Part shown: positions 35,264 through 44,211 of the stretch, one piece after another
Layout: every line of letters starts with the position of its first letter
Numbering within the stretch: the first letter of the stretch is position 1
From: Geobacter sp. UBA4074
GTDB lineage: Bacteria; Desulfobacterota; Desulfuromonadia; Geobacterales; Pseudopelobacteraceae
Length of the DNA: 46,055 bases
Reading direction: 5' to 3'
Assembly (NCBI GenBank): GCA_002383415.1
Contig: DFYU01000089.1
Location: 1 to 46,055, forward strand
The notes under the pieces: generated by a model
What the model was told of the DNA's origin: nothing
The model's database searches: none
The model's input: only the letters and a program-made list of their open reading frames with translations
Program-made: the position numbers and the translations under genes

Positions 35264-35298
35264 AAAAAAAAGCAGCGTACCCGAAACGGGTACGCTGC
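35264..35298 (-). terminator. Strong rho-independent terminator after the small exported protein gene
   Basis: A perfect 12-bp stem (GCAGCGTACCCG pairing with CGGGTACGCTGC) with an AAA loop is followed on the minus strand by eight T residues (35271-35264). Confidence 0.93.
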
Positions 35299-35323
35299 GC
35301 GAAACCATAGAAACAAGGACTGC

Positions 35324-35620
35324 TTAGCAGCCAGCAGCCTTGAGCATCTTGGTGCTGATGTTTTTGCCGTCCTTCTCGTCGTACTTCACTTTCACGTCGT
35401 CATCAACAACGATCTTCTTGCTGTTCAGCTTGTTGACGGTGACTTCATCACTGACCTGCAGCTCAACGGCCTTGCCGGAAGCATCCTTAACCACTACGGT
35501 GTAGGAGCCGTCAGCATTCTTGGTGATCTTGCTCACAGGACCCTTGATGGCAGCGGCAAAAGACAGGGAGGCTACGGCAAGCACAACAACAGCGGAGATA
35601 ACGGATACGAGCTTCTTCAT
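35324..35620 (-). CDS. Small exported protein of unknown function
   Basis: This 98-residue protein has a clear signal peptide (KKLVSVISAVVVLAVASLSFAAA) and a mature part of about 75 residues. The mature part is rich in alternating Val/Lys/Asp strands (SYTVVVKDASGKAVELQVSD, KIVVDDDVKVKYDEKDG), probably a small beta-barrel of OB or DUF5666 type, and ends in Cys. I do not recognise the family securely. The ATG at 35620 has an AAGGAG ribosome site; a longer in-frame start at 35731 would run through the promoter and is rejected. It is a single-gene unit with its own promoter and a very strong terminator, which suggests substantial expression. Confidence 0.82.
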   Translation of the reverse strand: MKKLVSVISAVVVLAVASLSFAAAIKGPVSKITKNADGSYTVVVKDASGKAVELQVSDEVTVNKLNSKKIVVDDDVKVKYDEKDGKNISTKMLKAAGC

Positions 35621-35710
35621 AGTACGGATTACTCCTTTCTGAATGAGGGGTAAAACCCCGGTTGTTGGGTGGCGTGAAGTGGCCGAAGAACATGCAACAA
35701 TTGATATAGA

Positions 35711-35738
35711 AGTATCATTTAATCCGATCAAAAGTCAA
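35711..35738 (-). promoter_or_regulatory. Sigma70-like promoter of the small exported protein gene
   Basis: TTGACT (35738-35733), a 16-bp spacer and GATACT (35716-35711) lie about 90 bp before the ATG. The leader contains a small GGGG-TTTTA-CCCC hairpin at about 35647-35658. Confidence 0.6.
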
Positions 35739-35768
35739 CGTATCTTTTCGGGTAACGGTTACCGCAAA

Positions 35769-36869
35769 TCAGAACATAAACTTACGCATACTGATATTCT
35801 GCAGTATACCCACCCCAACCATGGAGGTGATCATCGAGGTGCCGCCGTAGGAGAAAAAGGGCAACGGCACCCCCACCACCGGGAACAGCCCGATCACCAT
35901 GCCGATATTGATCACCGTATGCCAAAACAACATGGCTGTTACCCCCACCGCCAGCAGGGCGCCCAGACGATCATTGCAACTCCGCGCAATGGTCAACCCC
36001 CACATGATCAATCCCAGATAAAGCAAAATCAGTACCAAGGTGCCGACAAACCCCCACTCTTCTGCAAAGACTGAAAAGGCGAAGTCGGTGTGCTGTTCCG
36101 GCAGAAAGCGCAGTTGGGCCTGGGTGCCCTTGACATAGCCCTTGCCCAGCAATCCGCCCGACCCGACGGCGATCTTGCTCTGTATGATGTGATACCCGCT
36201 ACCCAGGCGCGCACGTTCCGGATTGATAAAATCAAGCACCCGGCTCTTCTGGTACGGCTTCATGTAGAAGCTCCAGGTCAGCCAGGCAAGAGGCACCGTG
36301 ACCACCACGAAGGTCAGCAGGGTCGACCAGCGGAAGCCGATGAAAAAGGCCATTGAAAAGGCGATCAACACAACCAGCGAAGCGGTGCCGAGATCCGGTT
36401 GTTTCATGATCAAGGCTGCCGGCACCCCCAACAGAGCAAGCGGAAAAAACATATCCTTGACCGTCAAGCCACCCACCGCGTGGTAATTATTGAAAAAACG
36501 GGCAAAGGTTAGAATAATGCCGATCTTCATCAACTCAGAGGGCTGAATGGTAAACAGTCCCAAGTCCAGCCAGCGGGTTGCCCCCAGGCTCTTCTTGCCC
36601 ACCAGCAGGACCGCCAGCAGCAGAACAACCACACCACCGTAGAGCCAATAGGCAAAATCCTCAAAAATGTGATAGTCAACACTGCAGACCACCAGTGAGA
36701 TGATCAGGCCGAAGAACATCCAGTTCAACTGTTTGAAATAATAGGGCGCTCCCACCAGCTTGTAAGGAGCTGACGCGCTGTAGATATTCAAAACCCCCAG
36801 CAGACAGATGATCATCACAATCCCCAGCAGGGTCCAGTCAAAGTTGCTCACCAGACGGCGGTCAATCAT
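35769..36869 (-). CDS. rodA: Rod-shape peptidoglycan polymerase RodA
   Basis: RodA is the SEDS-family glycosyltransferase that polymerises glycan strands with PBP2 during cell elongation. The 366-residue protein has about ten membrane segments and SEDS motifs such as GATRWLDLGLFTIQPSELMKIG, QPDLGTASLVVLIAF, LPEQHTDFAFSVFAEEWGFVG and GLFPVVGVPLPFFSYGGTSM. It overlaps the 3' end of mrdA by eight bases and is the last gene of the mreC-mreD-mrdA-rodA set. It is complete. Confidence 0.96.
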   Translation of the reverse strand: MIDRRLVSNFDWTLLGIVMIICLLGVLNIYSASAPYKLVGAPYYFKQLNWMFFGLIISLVVCSVDYHIFEDFAYWLYGGVVVLLLAVLLVGKKSLGATRWLDLGLFTIQPSELMKIGIILTFARFFNNYHAVGGLTVKDMFFPLALLGVPAALIMKQPDLGTASLVVLIAFSMAFFIGFRWSTLLTFVVVTVPLAWLTWSFYMKPYQKSRVLDFINPERARLGSGYHIIQSKIAVGSGGLLGKGYVKGTQAQLRFLPEQHTDFAFSVFAEEWGFVGTLVLILLYLGLIMWGLTIARSCNDRLGALLAVGVTAMLFWHTVINIGMVIGLFPVVGVPLPFFSYGGTSMITSMVGVGILQNISMRKFMF

Positions 36870-38796
36870 CAGCTTTTACCTCATCAACAGGCTGCTCTGG
36901 TTGTTCGGGCGATGGCTTGACAGCAGCCGGCTGTTCATCTGCCTGTTTATCTTCTGTTGGTTCCTTCCGCAGCACCACCGGCTTCTTCAGGTCAAACCAG
37001 ACCCGCAGAATCTGACCGGCTATCGGCGCAGCCACTGCGCCACCGCCACCGCCATGTTCAACCACTACCGCCACCGCCACCTCAGGCTTATCGTAGGGGG
37101 CAAAGGCGGTAAACAGGGCGTGGTCCTGATACTCATATGCCAGCCGACGCTTGCGGTCTTCGCCCAGCTTAACTACCTGCGAGGTTCCGGTCTTGCCGGC
37201 CACCCTGACATCAGCCAGCTGAGCCGCTGCGCCGGTGCCCCCTGCATCGTTGACCACCGCATACAGCCCCTGCTTGACCTTTTTGAAATGAGCCGCACTG
37301 ACACCAACCTGAGCCAGTACCTCGGGGGCAAACTCTCTCAACACCTTGCCATCGGCATCCACCATCTGCTTCACCAGATGCGGCCTAAAAACCGTGCCCT
37401 CGTTGGCCACGGTAGCCACCATGGAAACCAGCTGAATCGGCGTCATCAGAACATAGCCCTGACCAATGGCGGCCGGCGGCGTATCGCCGGGAACCCATCG
37501 CTTGCCGAAACGCTTCAGCTTCCATTCGGTGGTCGGTATCAGACCTTTCTTTTCACCGGCCAAACCAATACCCAGCGTATCACCCAACTTGAAACGACGA
37601 CACATCTCTGCCAGGCGATCAATGCCAAGCCGTTCCCCCAGCTGATAGTAATACACATCGCAGGATTCCTTGAGGGAGCGGCGCAGATTAACCGAACCAT
37701 GGCCCGTTCGGCTCCAACAACGAAATTTGCCGCTGCCCAGCTTATAGGTGCCATCGCAATGCACACTGTTCGACTCGTTGATCAGACCGGTCTCAAGCCC
37801 AGCCAAGGCAGTGATCATCTTGAAGGTTGAGCCTGGTGGATACTGGCCGGACAAGGCCTTGTTCTGTAACGGATGACGTTTGTCCTTCAGATAGGACTCC
37901 CAGACATCGGTCGGAATTTTGCCGGCAAACAGAGCCGGATCAAAGGTTGGGCTACTGACAAAGGCCAGCACTTCACCGTTGGTGACGTTCATCACCACCG
38001 CTGCGCCGGCCTGGCTGCCGAAGGCCCGTTCTGCCGCCTGTTGCAGCCGCTGGTCGATGGTCAACACCAGGCTATTGCCGACGGTCGGTTGGCTTTCATG
38101 CAGCACCCGCAGCACACGTCCCCGGGAATCCACCTCCAGTTGCCGGCCGCCATCCTCACCATGCAACTCATGCTCCCAGGCTTTTTCAATACCGTTCTTG
38201 CCGACATAATCACCAGGGTTGTAATCCTGATATGCGGCGTCATCCAGCTCCTTTTCCGATATCTCGGCGATATACCCCAGCAAGTGAGCTGCCGACTGCT
38301 TGTAATGGTATTCGCGCACCGGCTTCATGGTGATCTCAACCCCGGCCAGGCGCATCCTGTTTTCTTCCACTATTTCAACTTGCTCGCGCGTGATCTGGGT
38401 AGCAACCACCACCGGGTAGTAGCGAGCACGTCCCTTGGCCTTTTGCCAACGCTCCCCCAACTCGGTACGATCAAGCCCCAACAGCGTAGACAAACGGTCC
38501 AACATCGCTTCAACATCCTTGATTTCCTGCGGTATCAGCGCCAGACTGAAAGAAGGACGATTACTGACCAGTATCGACTTATTGCGGTCCATCAGGGCCC
38601 CGCGTGAGGCCGGCACCGGCAAAAAACGGAGACGGTTGTTTTCGGAAAGTGCCCGATAATCTTCAGCATACAAAATCTGCAGATACCAAAGTCTCAGAAT
38701 CAGCAGCGAAAAGATAAGCACCACCCCGAAGGCCAACGGAACGGTCCGCTGCTTGGGATGGGCCATCTCACGGACATAACGCTGCTGCTTGATCAT
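36862..38796 (-). CDS. mrdA: Penicillin-binding protein 2 (elongation transpeptidase)
   Basis: PBP2 is the class B transpeptidase that crosslinks peptidoglycan in the elongasome with RodA. The 644-residue protein starts at the ATG at 38796, overlapping the mreD stop (ATGA). It has one N-terminal membrane segment (VPLAFGVVLIFSLLILRLW) and a dimerisation domain beginning PASRGALMDRNKSIL. The transpeptidase domain has SxxK in YPPGSTFKMI, SxN-like SCD in ESCDVYYYQLG, and KTGTS. The last about 35 residues are an acidic Pro/Glu/Ala-rich tail not needed for catalysis. Membrane-anchored, acting in the periplasm. Confidence 0.96.
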   Translation of the reverse strand: MIKQQRYVREMAHPKQRTVPLAFGVVLIFSLLILRLWYLQILYAEDYRALSENNRLRFLPVPASRGALMDRNKSILVSNRPSFSLALIPQEIKDVEAMLDRLSTLLGLDRTELGERWQKAKGRARYYPVVVATQITREQVEIVEENRMRLAGVEITMKPVREYHYKQSAAHLLGYIAEISEKELDDAAYQDYNPGDYVGKNGIEKAWEHELHGEDGGRQLEVDSRGRVLRVLHESQPTVGNSLVLTIDQRLQQAAERAFGSQAGAAVVMNVTNGEVLAFVSSPTFDPALFAGKIPTDVWESYLKDKRHPLQNKALSGQYPPGSTFKMITALAGLETGLINESNSVHCDGTYKLGSGKFRCWSRTGHGSVNLRRSLKESCDVYYYQLGERLGIDRLAEMCRRFKLGDTLGIGLAGEKKGLIPTTEWKLKRFGKRWVPGDTPPAAIGQGYVLMTPIQLVSMVATVANEGTVFRPHLVKQMVDADGKVLREFAPEVLAQVGVSAAHFKKVKQGLYAVVNDAGGTGAAAQLADVRVAGKTGTSQVVKLGEDRKRRLAYEYQDHALFTAFAPYDKPEVAVAVVVEHGGGGGAVAAPIAGQILRVWFDLKKPVVLRKEPTEDKQADEQPAAVKPSPEQPEQPVDEVKADD

Positions 38797-39281
38797 GGGG
38801 ATGTCCGCAAAGAACCACAATCGGGAACTGCCGCCACCAGCGAGGCCACAAAGGCGTTTACCAGCAGATGCGGCAACAACTGGTTCAGCAGGGCGGCAAA
38901 CAAGGTCGGTGTTTGAGAGAATACCAGCAGTAGCAGTAGATTAATGGCAGCAGAAGCAGCGGTTGCCGCAGAGACCGTCAGCACAAACAACAGACAGCTC
39001 TGCACATTCAGACGTTCTGACACCGACTTGAGTACCAGATAGACCACTAAAAAAGAAAAGGCGTTCAGCCCCAGGTAGATGCCGCTCAGACAATCCTTCA
39101 GCAGGCCAAGACCATAGGCTGCCGGCAGGCTGACACTGGTTTCTGCGCGTAGTGCCAGAAATACCATCAGCACCAGTAACAAGTCAGGCTTAAAGGCTGG
39201 TTCGAGGTAATGGGGCAAGACAGCCGACTGGAACGCCACCACCGCGACCACTATGCACAACGCTTTCAGGAAGGCACGCAT
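38793..39281 (-). CDS. mreD: Rod shape-determining protein MreD
   Basis: MreD is a small membrane protein of the elongasome. The 162-residue product has five to six hydrophobic segments, with the family-like PDLLLVLMVFLALRAE and AYGLGLLKDCLSGIYLGLNAFSF motifs. MreD is poorly conserved, so its position between mreC (9-bp gap) and mrdA (four-base overlap) adds weight to the call. Confidence 0.92.
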   Translation of the reverse strand: MRAFLKALCIVVAVVAFQSAVLPHYLEPAFKPDLLLVLMVFLALRAETSVSLPAAYGLGLLKDCLSGIYLGLNAFSFLVVYLVLKSVSERLNVQSCLLFVLTVSAATAASAAINLLLLLVFSQTPTLFAALLNQLLPHLLVNAFVASLVAAVPDCGSLRTSP

Positions 39282-39290
39282 CGGTTTCTG

Positions 39291-40115
39291 TTACTCCCGG
39301 GGGGCACGCAACACCACCAGCACCTCTTCCAGGTGTGCTGTTGACACTGCCGGTTTGATGGCAACCGACTGAAAAATGCCGTACTGACCCTTCTTGACCA
39401 TGGTCACCGTACCGATCGGCAGCCCTTTGGCAAAGACACCGCCCACGCCGGAAGTCACCACCAGATCACCAACGGTGACATCCTCTTCACGCATGGTGAA
39501 CTCAAGGGAACAGACCGCTTCGCCTTTGCCCTTCACCACGCCACGGGCTCGAGAACGCTGGATAATGCCGGCGATACCGCTGGCGTGATCGGTGAGTAAC
39601 AGCACCCGACTGCTGTTGGGGGTAACCTTGATGGTCTGCCCCACCACGCCGCCGGCGGCCAACACCGGCATGCCGTCGCTGATACCGCTGGATGACCCCT
39701 GATCAATGGTCAAGGTACGAAACCAGGGGGCTACATCTTCGCCGATCACGGCTGCCGCCACCGTCGGTTCGTGAACCGTTTTGCGCATCTCCAGCAACCG
39801 CTTCAAGCGCTCATGTTCCTGCAGCAATTCTCCGGCCGCAACCAGTGACTGGTTGAGGGTCTTGATATCCTCACGCAGCTTCATGTTTTCGCGCCGCACC
39901 TGCACCAGGTTAAGGTAGTCATGCCAGATGCGATCCGGTAGCGTCCCCAGCCACTTTGCCGGCCCCAGGACCGGACTCAGGATACTGCCGACGGCCCGTT
40001 CCACCCAATTGGCCTCCCTGGCATCAGGCAAGTTGAGCGAATAGATGATCAGGGCCACCAACAACCCGATGGTGACCAGCAGTGACAACAGATATTTACG
40101 CAGCAGATCAAACAT
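39291..40115 (-). CDS. mreC: Rod shape-determining protein MreC
   Basis: MreC is a bitopic inner-membrane protein that activates PBP2-RodA. The 274-residue protein has an N-terminal membrane segment (YLLSLLVTIGLLVALIIYSL), a coiled-coil helix (about 70-110, NLVQVRRENMKLREDIKTLNQ-like) and a periplasmic double beta-barrel. Typical motifs include VAAAVIGEDVAPWFRTLTIDQGSS and GMPVLAAGGVVGQ. mreB is not in this window. The gene starts 12 bp after rfbA, so it may be transcribed from upstream. Confidence 0.94.
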   Translation of the reverse strand: MFDLLRKYLLSLLVTIGLLVALIIYSLNLPDAREANWVERAVGSILSPVLGPAKWLGTLPDRIWHDYLNLVQVRRENMKLREDIKTLNQSLVAAGELLQEHERLKRLLEMRKTVHEPTVAAAVIGEDVAPWFRTLTIDQGSSSGISDGMPVLAAGGVVGQTIKVTPNSSRVLLLTDHASGIAGIIQRSRARGVVKGKGEAVCSLEFTMREEDVTVGDLVVTSGVGGVFAKGLPIGTVTMVKKGQYGIFQSVAIKPAVSTAHLEEVLVVLRAPRE

Positions 40116-40127
40116 TAGTATCTCAGA

Positions 40128-41030
40128 TCAGGATCGTGTTCCCGGCATGCCGCAGCGAGCCTCATGCATCACCCGCTGCAGATACTCGCGGTACGACGAA
40201 GCCGGTGTTGCGGCAATAACTGCTTCCATGGCGTTGCAATCGATGAACCCGCGATGCAGGGCGATCTCTTCCAGACAGGCAATCTTGAGCCCCTGCCGTG
40301 CCTCCAGGGTTTCGATAAAGTTACTGGCCTCAAGTAGCGACTTATGCGTACCGGTGTCAAGCCAGGCAATCCCCCGTCCCAGGCGCTCCACCATCAGCTC
40401 ACCCCGTTTCAGATAAGCCAAGTTCACATCGGTGATCTCAAGTTCACCGCGGGGAGAAGGCGTGATACCACGCGTTACATCGACCACCGCGCCGTCATAC
40501 AGGTACAGCCCCGGTACCGCATAGCTGGACTTGGGGACCGTGGGTTTTTCTTCGATCGAAAGCACTCGACCGGCAGGGTCAAACTCCACCACACCGTAGC
40601 GTTCAGGGTCGTGCACGTAGTAACCGAACACCCGTGCTCCTCCCTGAAACTCCGCCACCATCCGATCCAGGTGCATCTTGCCATAAAAGATATTGTCACC
40701 GAGAATCAGACAGACCGGCTCACGGTTGATGAACTGCTCGCCGATCAGGAACGCCTGGGCGATCCCTTTCGGTTCTGGCTGCACCGCATAACTGAGATTG
40801 ATCCCCCAGCGGGAACCATCCCCCAGCAAGGCCTGAAAACGGGGGGTGTCGTGGGGCGTTGAGATCAGCAGGATATCCCGAATGCCGGCCGCCATCAGGG
40901 TGGCCAGGGGATAATAGATCATCGGCTTGTCATAGACTGGCTGCAGCTGCTTACTGGCCACCAACGTCAGCGGGTACAACCGGCTGCCGGCACCGCCGGC
41001 CAGCACGATCCCTTTACGTATCGGAGACAT
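40128..41030 (-). CDS. rfbA: Glucose-1-phosphate thymidylyltransferase
   Basis: RfbA makes dTDP-glucose from glucose-1-phosphate and dTTP, the first step towards dTDP-rhamnose and related surface sugars. The 300-residue protein has the nucleotidyltransferase signature KGIVLAGGAGSRLYPLT (6-22), KQLQPVYDKPMIYYPLATLM, LILGDNIFYG, and FGYYVHDPERYGVVEF. Later IEEKPTVPKSSYAVPGLYLYD and WLDTGTHKSLLEASNFI segments are also typical. The rest of the rhamnose pathway (rfbB, C, D) is not present nearby. It lies 12 bp before mreC and 67 bp after gmhB, on the same strand. Confidence 0.95.
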   Translation of the reverse strand: MSPIRKGIVLAGGAGSRLYPLTLVASKQLQPVYDKPMIYYPLATLMAAGIRDILLISTPHDTPRFQALLGDGSRWGINLSYAVQPEPKGIAQAFLIGEQFINREPVCLILGDNIFYGKMHLDRMVAEFQGGARVFGYYVHDPERYGVVEFDPAGRVLSIEEKPTVPKSSYAVPGLYLYDGAVVDVTRGITPSPRGELEITDVNLAYLKRGELMVERLGRGIAWLDTGTHKSLLEASNFIETLEARQGLKIACLEEIALHRGFIDCNAMEAVIAATPASSYREYLQRVMHEARCGMPGTRS

Positions 41031-41097
41031 GCTACGCTTCCCTTCTTAACTGAGAGGATTAAAGCTTACGTGCAGTAACACAACCTGCCAAGCAGTG

Positions 41098-41673
41098 TCA
41101 AACCACCAGAATCAGCTCCACCGCAGCAGCCAAATCGTCACAAACCGGCACCCCGTCCGGCAACCCGGCCGATTCCTGCCGGCCATAGCCGGTACGCACC
41201 AGCACAGCTCGACAGCCGGCCGCCTGCCCGGCCTGCACATCAACCAGTTTGTCACCCACCATCCATGAACGGGACAGGTCGATCTCCAGTTCACGAGCTG
41301 CCTGCAGCAACATGCCCGGCAACGGCTTGCGGCAATCGCACTGCCGGTTGTACGGCTCCTGGCCTGCCGGATGATGGGGGCAAAAATACCAGCCAGACAC
41401 CTGTCCACCGCCTTGAGCCAGTTCATCCGCCATGTGGCGATGCAATGACGCCACCTCCTGCTCGCCGTAGTAGCCACGGGCCACACCGGACTGGTTGGTC
41501 ACCACCACCACCAGCCAGCCGGCCTCGTTCAGGCGCCGGACGGCGTCCACAGCACCGGGGATCAGCACACAGTCATCAACTCGGTACAGATAGTCTTTTT
41601 CAACATTCAACGTGCCGTCACGATCGATGAAGACGGCTCGTTTGGTCCCACGAAACCCGTTTGAATTTGACAA
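41098..41673 (-). CDS. gmhB: D-glycero-D-manno-heptose-1,7-bisphosphate 7-phosphatase
   Basis: GmhB is a HAD-family phosphatase in ADP-heptose synthesis for the lipopolysaccharide core. The protein has AVFIDRDGTLN (catalytic DxD), VVVVTNQSGVARGYY, the zinc-binding FCPHHPAGQEPYNRQCDCRKP, and WMVGDKLVDVQAGQAAG. I prefer a TTG start at 41673 (191 residues), preceded by GGATGGGGGCGGG. A TTG at 41703 is the alternative, adding ten residues. The zinc loop distinguishes GmhB from histidinol phosphatases. It diverges from aroF, with 64 bp between the starts. Confidence 0.88.
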   Translation of the reverse strand: MSNSNGFRGTKRAVFIDRDGTLNVEKDYLYRVDDCVLIPGAVDAVRRLNEAGWLVVVVTNQSGVARGYYGEQEVASLHRHMADELAQGGGQVSGWYFCPHHPAGQEPYNRQCDCRKPLPGMLLQAARELEIDLSRSWMVGDKLVDVQAGQAAGCRAVLVRTGYGRQESAGLPDGVPVCDDLAAAVELILVV

Positions 41674-41737
41674 TGCCCGCCCCCATCCAGTACAACTGCC
41701 CAATCAAGCACTACCTTTGCCTGTGAGGCCCGTACCC

Positions 41738-42790
41738 ATGATCAAGACCAACAACCTGAAAGTCACCAGCATTACCCCGATTATCGCACCGGCCGACCTG
41801 CGCCAGGTCTTTCCGATGTCGGACAGCTCGCGCGAGTTCGTCTCCCGCAGCCGGGAGCGGATCAAGGAGATCATTCAACGCAGCGATCGCCGGCTGATGG
41901 TGGTGGTGGGCCCCTGCTCAATCCATGACCCGGCCATGGCCCTTGAGTACGCTCAACGCCTGGCCGCCCTCTCCCGCCGGGTCGATGACCAGTTGCTGCT
42001 GGTGATGCGAGTCTATTTTGAAAAGCCCCGCACCACGGTCGGCTGGAAAGGTCTGATCAATGATCCGGACATGGACGGCAGCCACCTGATCTCAAAAGGA
42101 CTGGGCATCGCCCGTAGCCTGCTCTGCAAGATCACTGAACTCAACATCCCGGTGGCCAACGAGATGCTGGACCCGATCACCCCCGAATATGTAGCTGACC
42201 TGATCTCGTGGGGGGCCATCGGCGCCCGCACCACCGAATCACAGACTCACCGGGAACTGGCCAGCGGCCTTTCCTTCCCGATCGGCTTCAAGAATGGCAC
42301 CGACGGCAACCTGCAGATCGCCATCGACGCCATGATTGCTGCCCGGGCCTCCCACAGCTTCCTGGGTATCAACCGTGAAGGCCGGACATCGATCATCCAG
42401 ACCGCCGGCAACCCCGATGTGCATATCGTGCTGCGGGGCGGTTCACGCAAACCGAACTATCATCCGGAGGATATCCTCCATACCGAAGAGATACTTGCCA
42501 AAAACGGCCTGCCGGCCACCGTCATGGTGGATTGCAGCCATGGCAACTCCAACAAAGACTACCGACGTCAGCCCGAGGTGCTGGAAGCGGTCATCTCACA
42601 GGTGGTGGCCGGCAACCGCTCCATCTCCGGCCTGATGATTGAAAGCTGTCTGGAGGAAGGCAACCAGAAGATCAGCGCCGATCAGAACAAGCTGAAATAC
42701 GGTGTATCCATCACCGATGCCTGCATCAACTGGGAAACTACCGAAAAGATGCTGCTGGATGCCCATCACCGGCTACAAAAACGCAGATAA
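41738..42790 (+). CDS. aroF: 3-deoxy-7-phosphoheptulonate synthase (DAHP synthase, class I AroF/G/H type)
   Basis: DAHP synthase condenses phosphoenolpyruvate and erythrose-4-phosphate, the entry to aromatic amino acid synthesis. The 350-residue protein has VVVGPCSIHDPAMALEYA, MRVYFEKPRTTVGWKGLINDP, GARTTESQTHRELASGLSFPIGFKNGTDG, VDCSHGNSNKDYRRQ and the C-terminal GVSITDACINWE. This is the E. coli-type AroF/G/H branch, which is feedback-inhibited; the allosteric specificity is not readable here. The ATG at 41738 has GAGG upstream; an in-frame extension to 41612 overlaps gmhB and is rejected. It converges on sppA with an 17-bp gap. Confidence 0.95.
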   Translation: MIKTNNLKVTSITPIIAPADLRQVFPMSDSSREFVSRSRERIKEIIQRSDRRLMVVVGPCSIHDPAMALEYAQRLAALSRRVDDQLLLVMRVYFEKPRTTVGWKGLINDPDMDGSHLISKGLGIARSLLCKITELNIPVANEMLDPITPEYVADLISWGAIGARTTESQTHRELASGLSFPIGFKNGTDGNLQIAIDAMIAARASHSFLGINREGRTSIIQTAGNPDVHIVLRGGSRKPNYHPEDILHTEEILAKNGLPATVMVDCSHGNSNKDYRRQPEVLEAVISQVVAGNRSISGLMIESCLEEGNQKISADQNKLKYGVSITDACINWETTEKMLLDAHHRLQKRR

Positions 42791-42807
42791 CCCGGAAGCA
42801 GATGATC

Positions 42808-43695
42808 CTACTCGTAGGTCACCTGCAGGCCGCGTCCAAGCGCCTTGTTCAACACGCCGTCGAATCGTTGCTCGGCCCCTTCAACCAGCAGGTCAAGGTA
42901 GTTGACCTTTTTCTTGGGGGGCAGGATTATTTCAGGCTCACCACTGATACCGGCCAGTCGTCCGGCTTCATCAACGGCATCCTGCAGGTTCCCCAGCCTG
43001 TCCACCAGCTTGACCGCCTTGGCCTGCTCGCCGGAGAGAATACGGCCATCGGCAAGCTGACGCACCTCCTCAACCGGCAGCTTGCGGCCCTCAGCCACGG
43101 CACGCACAAACTGCTCGTGGGTGCTGTCGATCACCGCCTGAAACATGGCGCGGTCTTCAGCGGACAGCGGCCGGTCCGGCGATCCGGCGTCCTTGAAGGT
43201 GCCGGTCTTGATGGTGGCTGACTTGATACCAACCTTGCCCAGCAGCCCTTCAATGTTTGAAAATTTGATCAGCACACCGATGCTGGCGGTGATGGTACCC
43301 GGATTGGCGTAGATTACGGTGGCAGGAGCGGCAACATAGTAGCCGCCGGAGGCAGCCAGACTGCCCATGGAGACCACCACCTTCTTTTTAGCTGCCAGCC
43401 GCTTGACCTCCTGATAGATTTCCTGCGATGGACCAACAACGCCACCCGGTGAATCCACCCGCAGCACCACCGCCTTGACGTTGTCCTTTTTCAGGAAGTA
43501 GCGCAACTGGCGTACCGGCTCACTGGAATCAACGATCATCCCCTTGATCTCTACCAGACCAATCCCCTGGCCTCGGGGGAAGTCGGAATCATCACTCTTC
43601 AGGAGCAGACGGCCCAGCAGGATTGCACTGACCAGCATCAGCAGCAGTGCAGCAAAAAGGCCGGCAATGACCAGCAGTATTTTTTTGGCGGACAT
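42808..43695 (-). CDS. sppA: Signal peptide peptidase SppA (short form)
   Basis: SppA is a membrane-bound Ser/Lys protease that degrades cleaved signal peptides. The 295-residue form has one N-terminal membrane helix (ILLVIAGLFAALLLMLVSAILL). Motifs are VVLRVDSPGGVVGPSQEIY, the nucleophile Ser116 in MGSLAASGGYYVAAPA, and the general-base Lys in TIKTGTFKDAGSPDRP (about 163-168). It is the single-domain type, as in Bacillus, which assembles as an octamer. It diverges from the phosphodiesterase gene (45 bp between starts) and converges on aroF. Confidence 0.95.
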   Translation of the reverse strand: MSAKKILLVIAGLFAALLLMLVSAILLGRLLLKSDDSDFPRGQGIGLVEIKGMIVDSSEPVRQLRYFLKKDNVKAVVLRVDSPGGVVGPSQEIYQEVKRLAAKKKVVVSMGSLAASGGYYVAAPATVIYANPGTITASIGVLIKFSNIEGLLGKVGIKSATIKTGTFKDAGSPDRPLSAEDRAMFQAVIDSTHEQFVRAVAEGRKLPVEEVRQLADGRILSGEQAKAVKLVDRLGNLQDAVDEAGRLAGISGEPEIILPPKKKVNYLDLLVEGAEQRFDGVLNKALGRGLQVTYE

Positions 43696-43740
43696 AGTAT
43701 TCTGCCTCCAGATAGAACCATCGCTACGAAAGGAAAGGGA

Positions 43741-44211
43741 ATGCGTATTCTGGTAGTTTCAGACAGCCACGGTAATGACGGCATGCTGTTCAGGGCCCAC
43801 CAGCATGCTGGCCCCGTCGATGTTGTCATCCATACCGGCGATGGAGAGCTGGACGCTCAATTCCTTGAGGAAACCCTTGGTGAAACCGTGCTGCGGGTGG
43901 CCGGCAACTGTGATCATGGCTCCAGTGCACCGCGCGAGCTCCTGACCACCCTGGCCGACCGGCGAATCCTGATTACCCATGGTGACCGTTATCTGGTTAA
44001 AAGCGGGCTTGAACAGCTGTTGAGCTACGGCAAGCAACATGACGCCGACGTGATCCTGTTTGGCCATACCCATCAGGCGCTGTCTGAGCAGCGCGACGGC
44101 ATACAGCTCTTGAACCCGGGCACCCTGTGGGGCCGCGCCCCCTTCCTCTCCTACGGTATTCTTGAGCTCACCCCGCAGCAGATCAGGGCAACCATCCATC
44201 AACTGGAATGA
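43741..44211 (+). CDS. YfcE/MJ0936-type metallophosphodiesterase
   Basis: This 156-residue calcineurin-like phosphoesterase has MRILVVSDSHGNDGML (DxH), VVIHTGDGELDAQFL (GD), RVAGNCDHGS (GNCD), RILITHGDRYLV (GH-like) and ILFGHTHQALSEQ (GHTH), the full di-metal site. The YfcE/MJ0936 family hydrolyses phosphodiesters in vitro; its physiological substrate is uncertain. Its last 13 bases overlap the 3' end of pssA, which is on the opposite strand, so the two genes converge tightly. Confidence 0.92.
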   Translation: MRILVVSDSHGNDGMLFRAHQHAGPVDVVIHTGDGELDAQFLEETLGETVLRVAGNCDHGSSAPRELLTTLADRRILITHGDRYLVKSGLEQLLSYGKQHDADVILFGHTHQALSEQRDGIQLLNPGTLWGRAPFLSYGILELTPQQIRATIHQLE

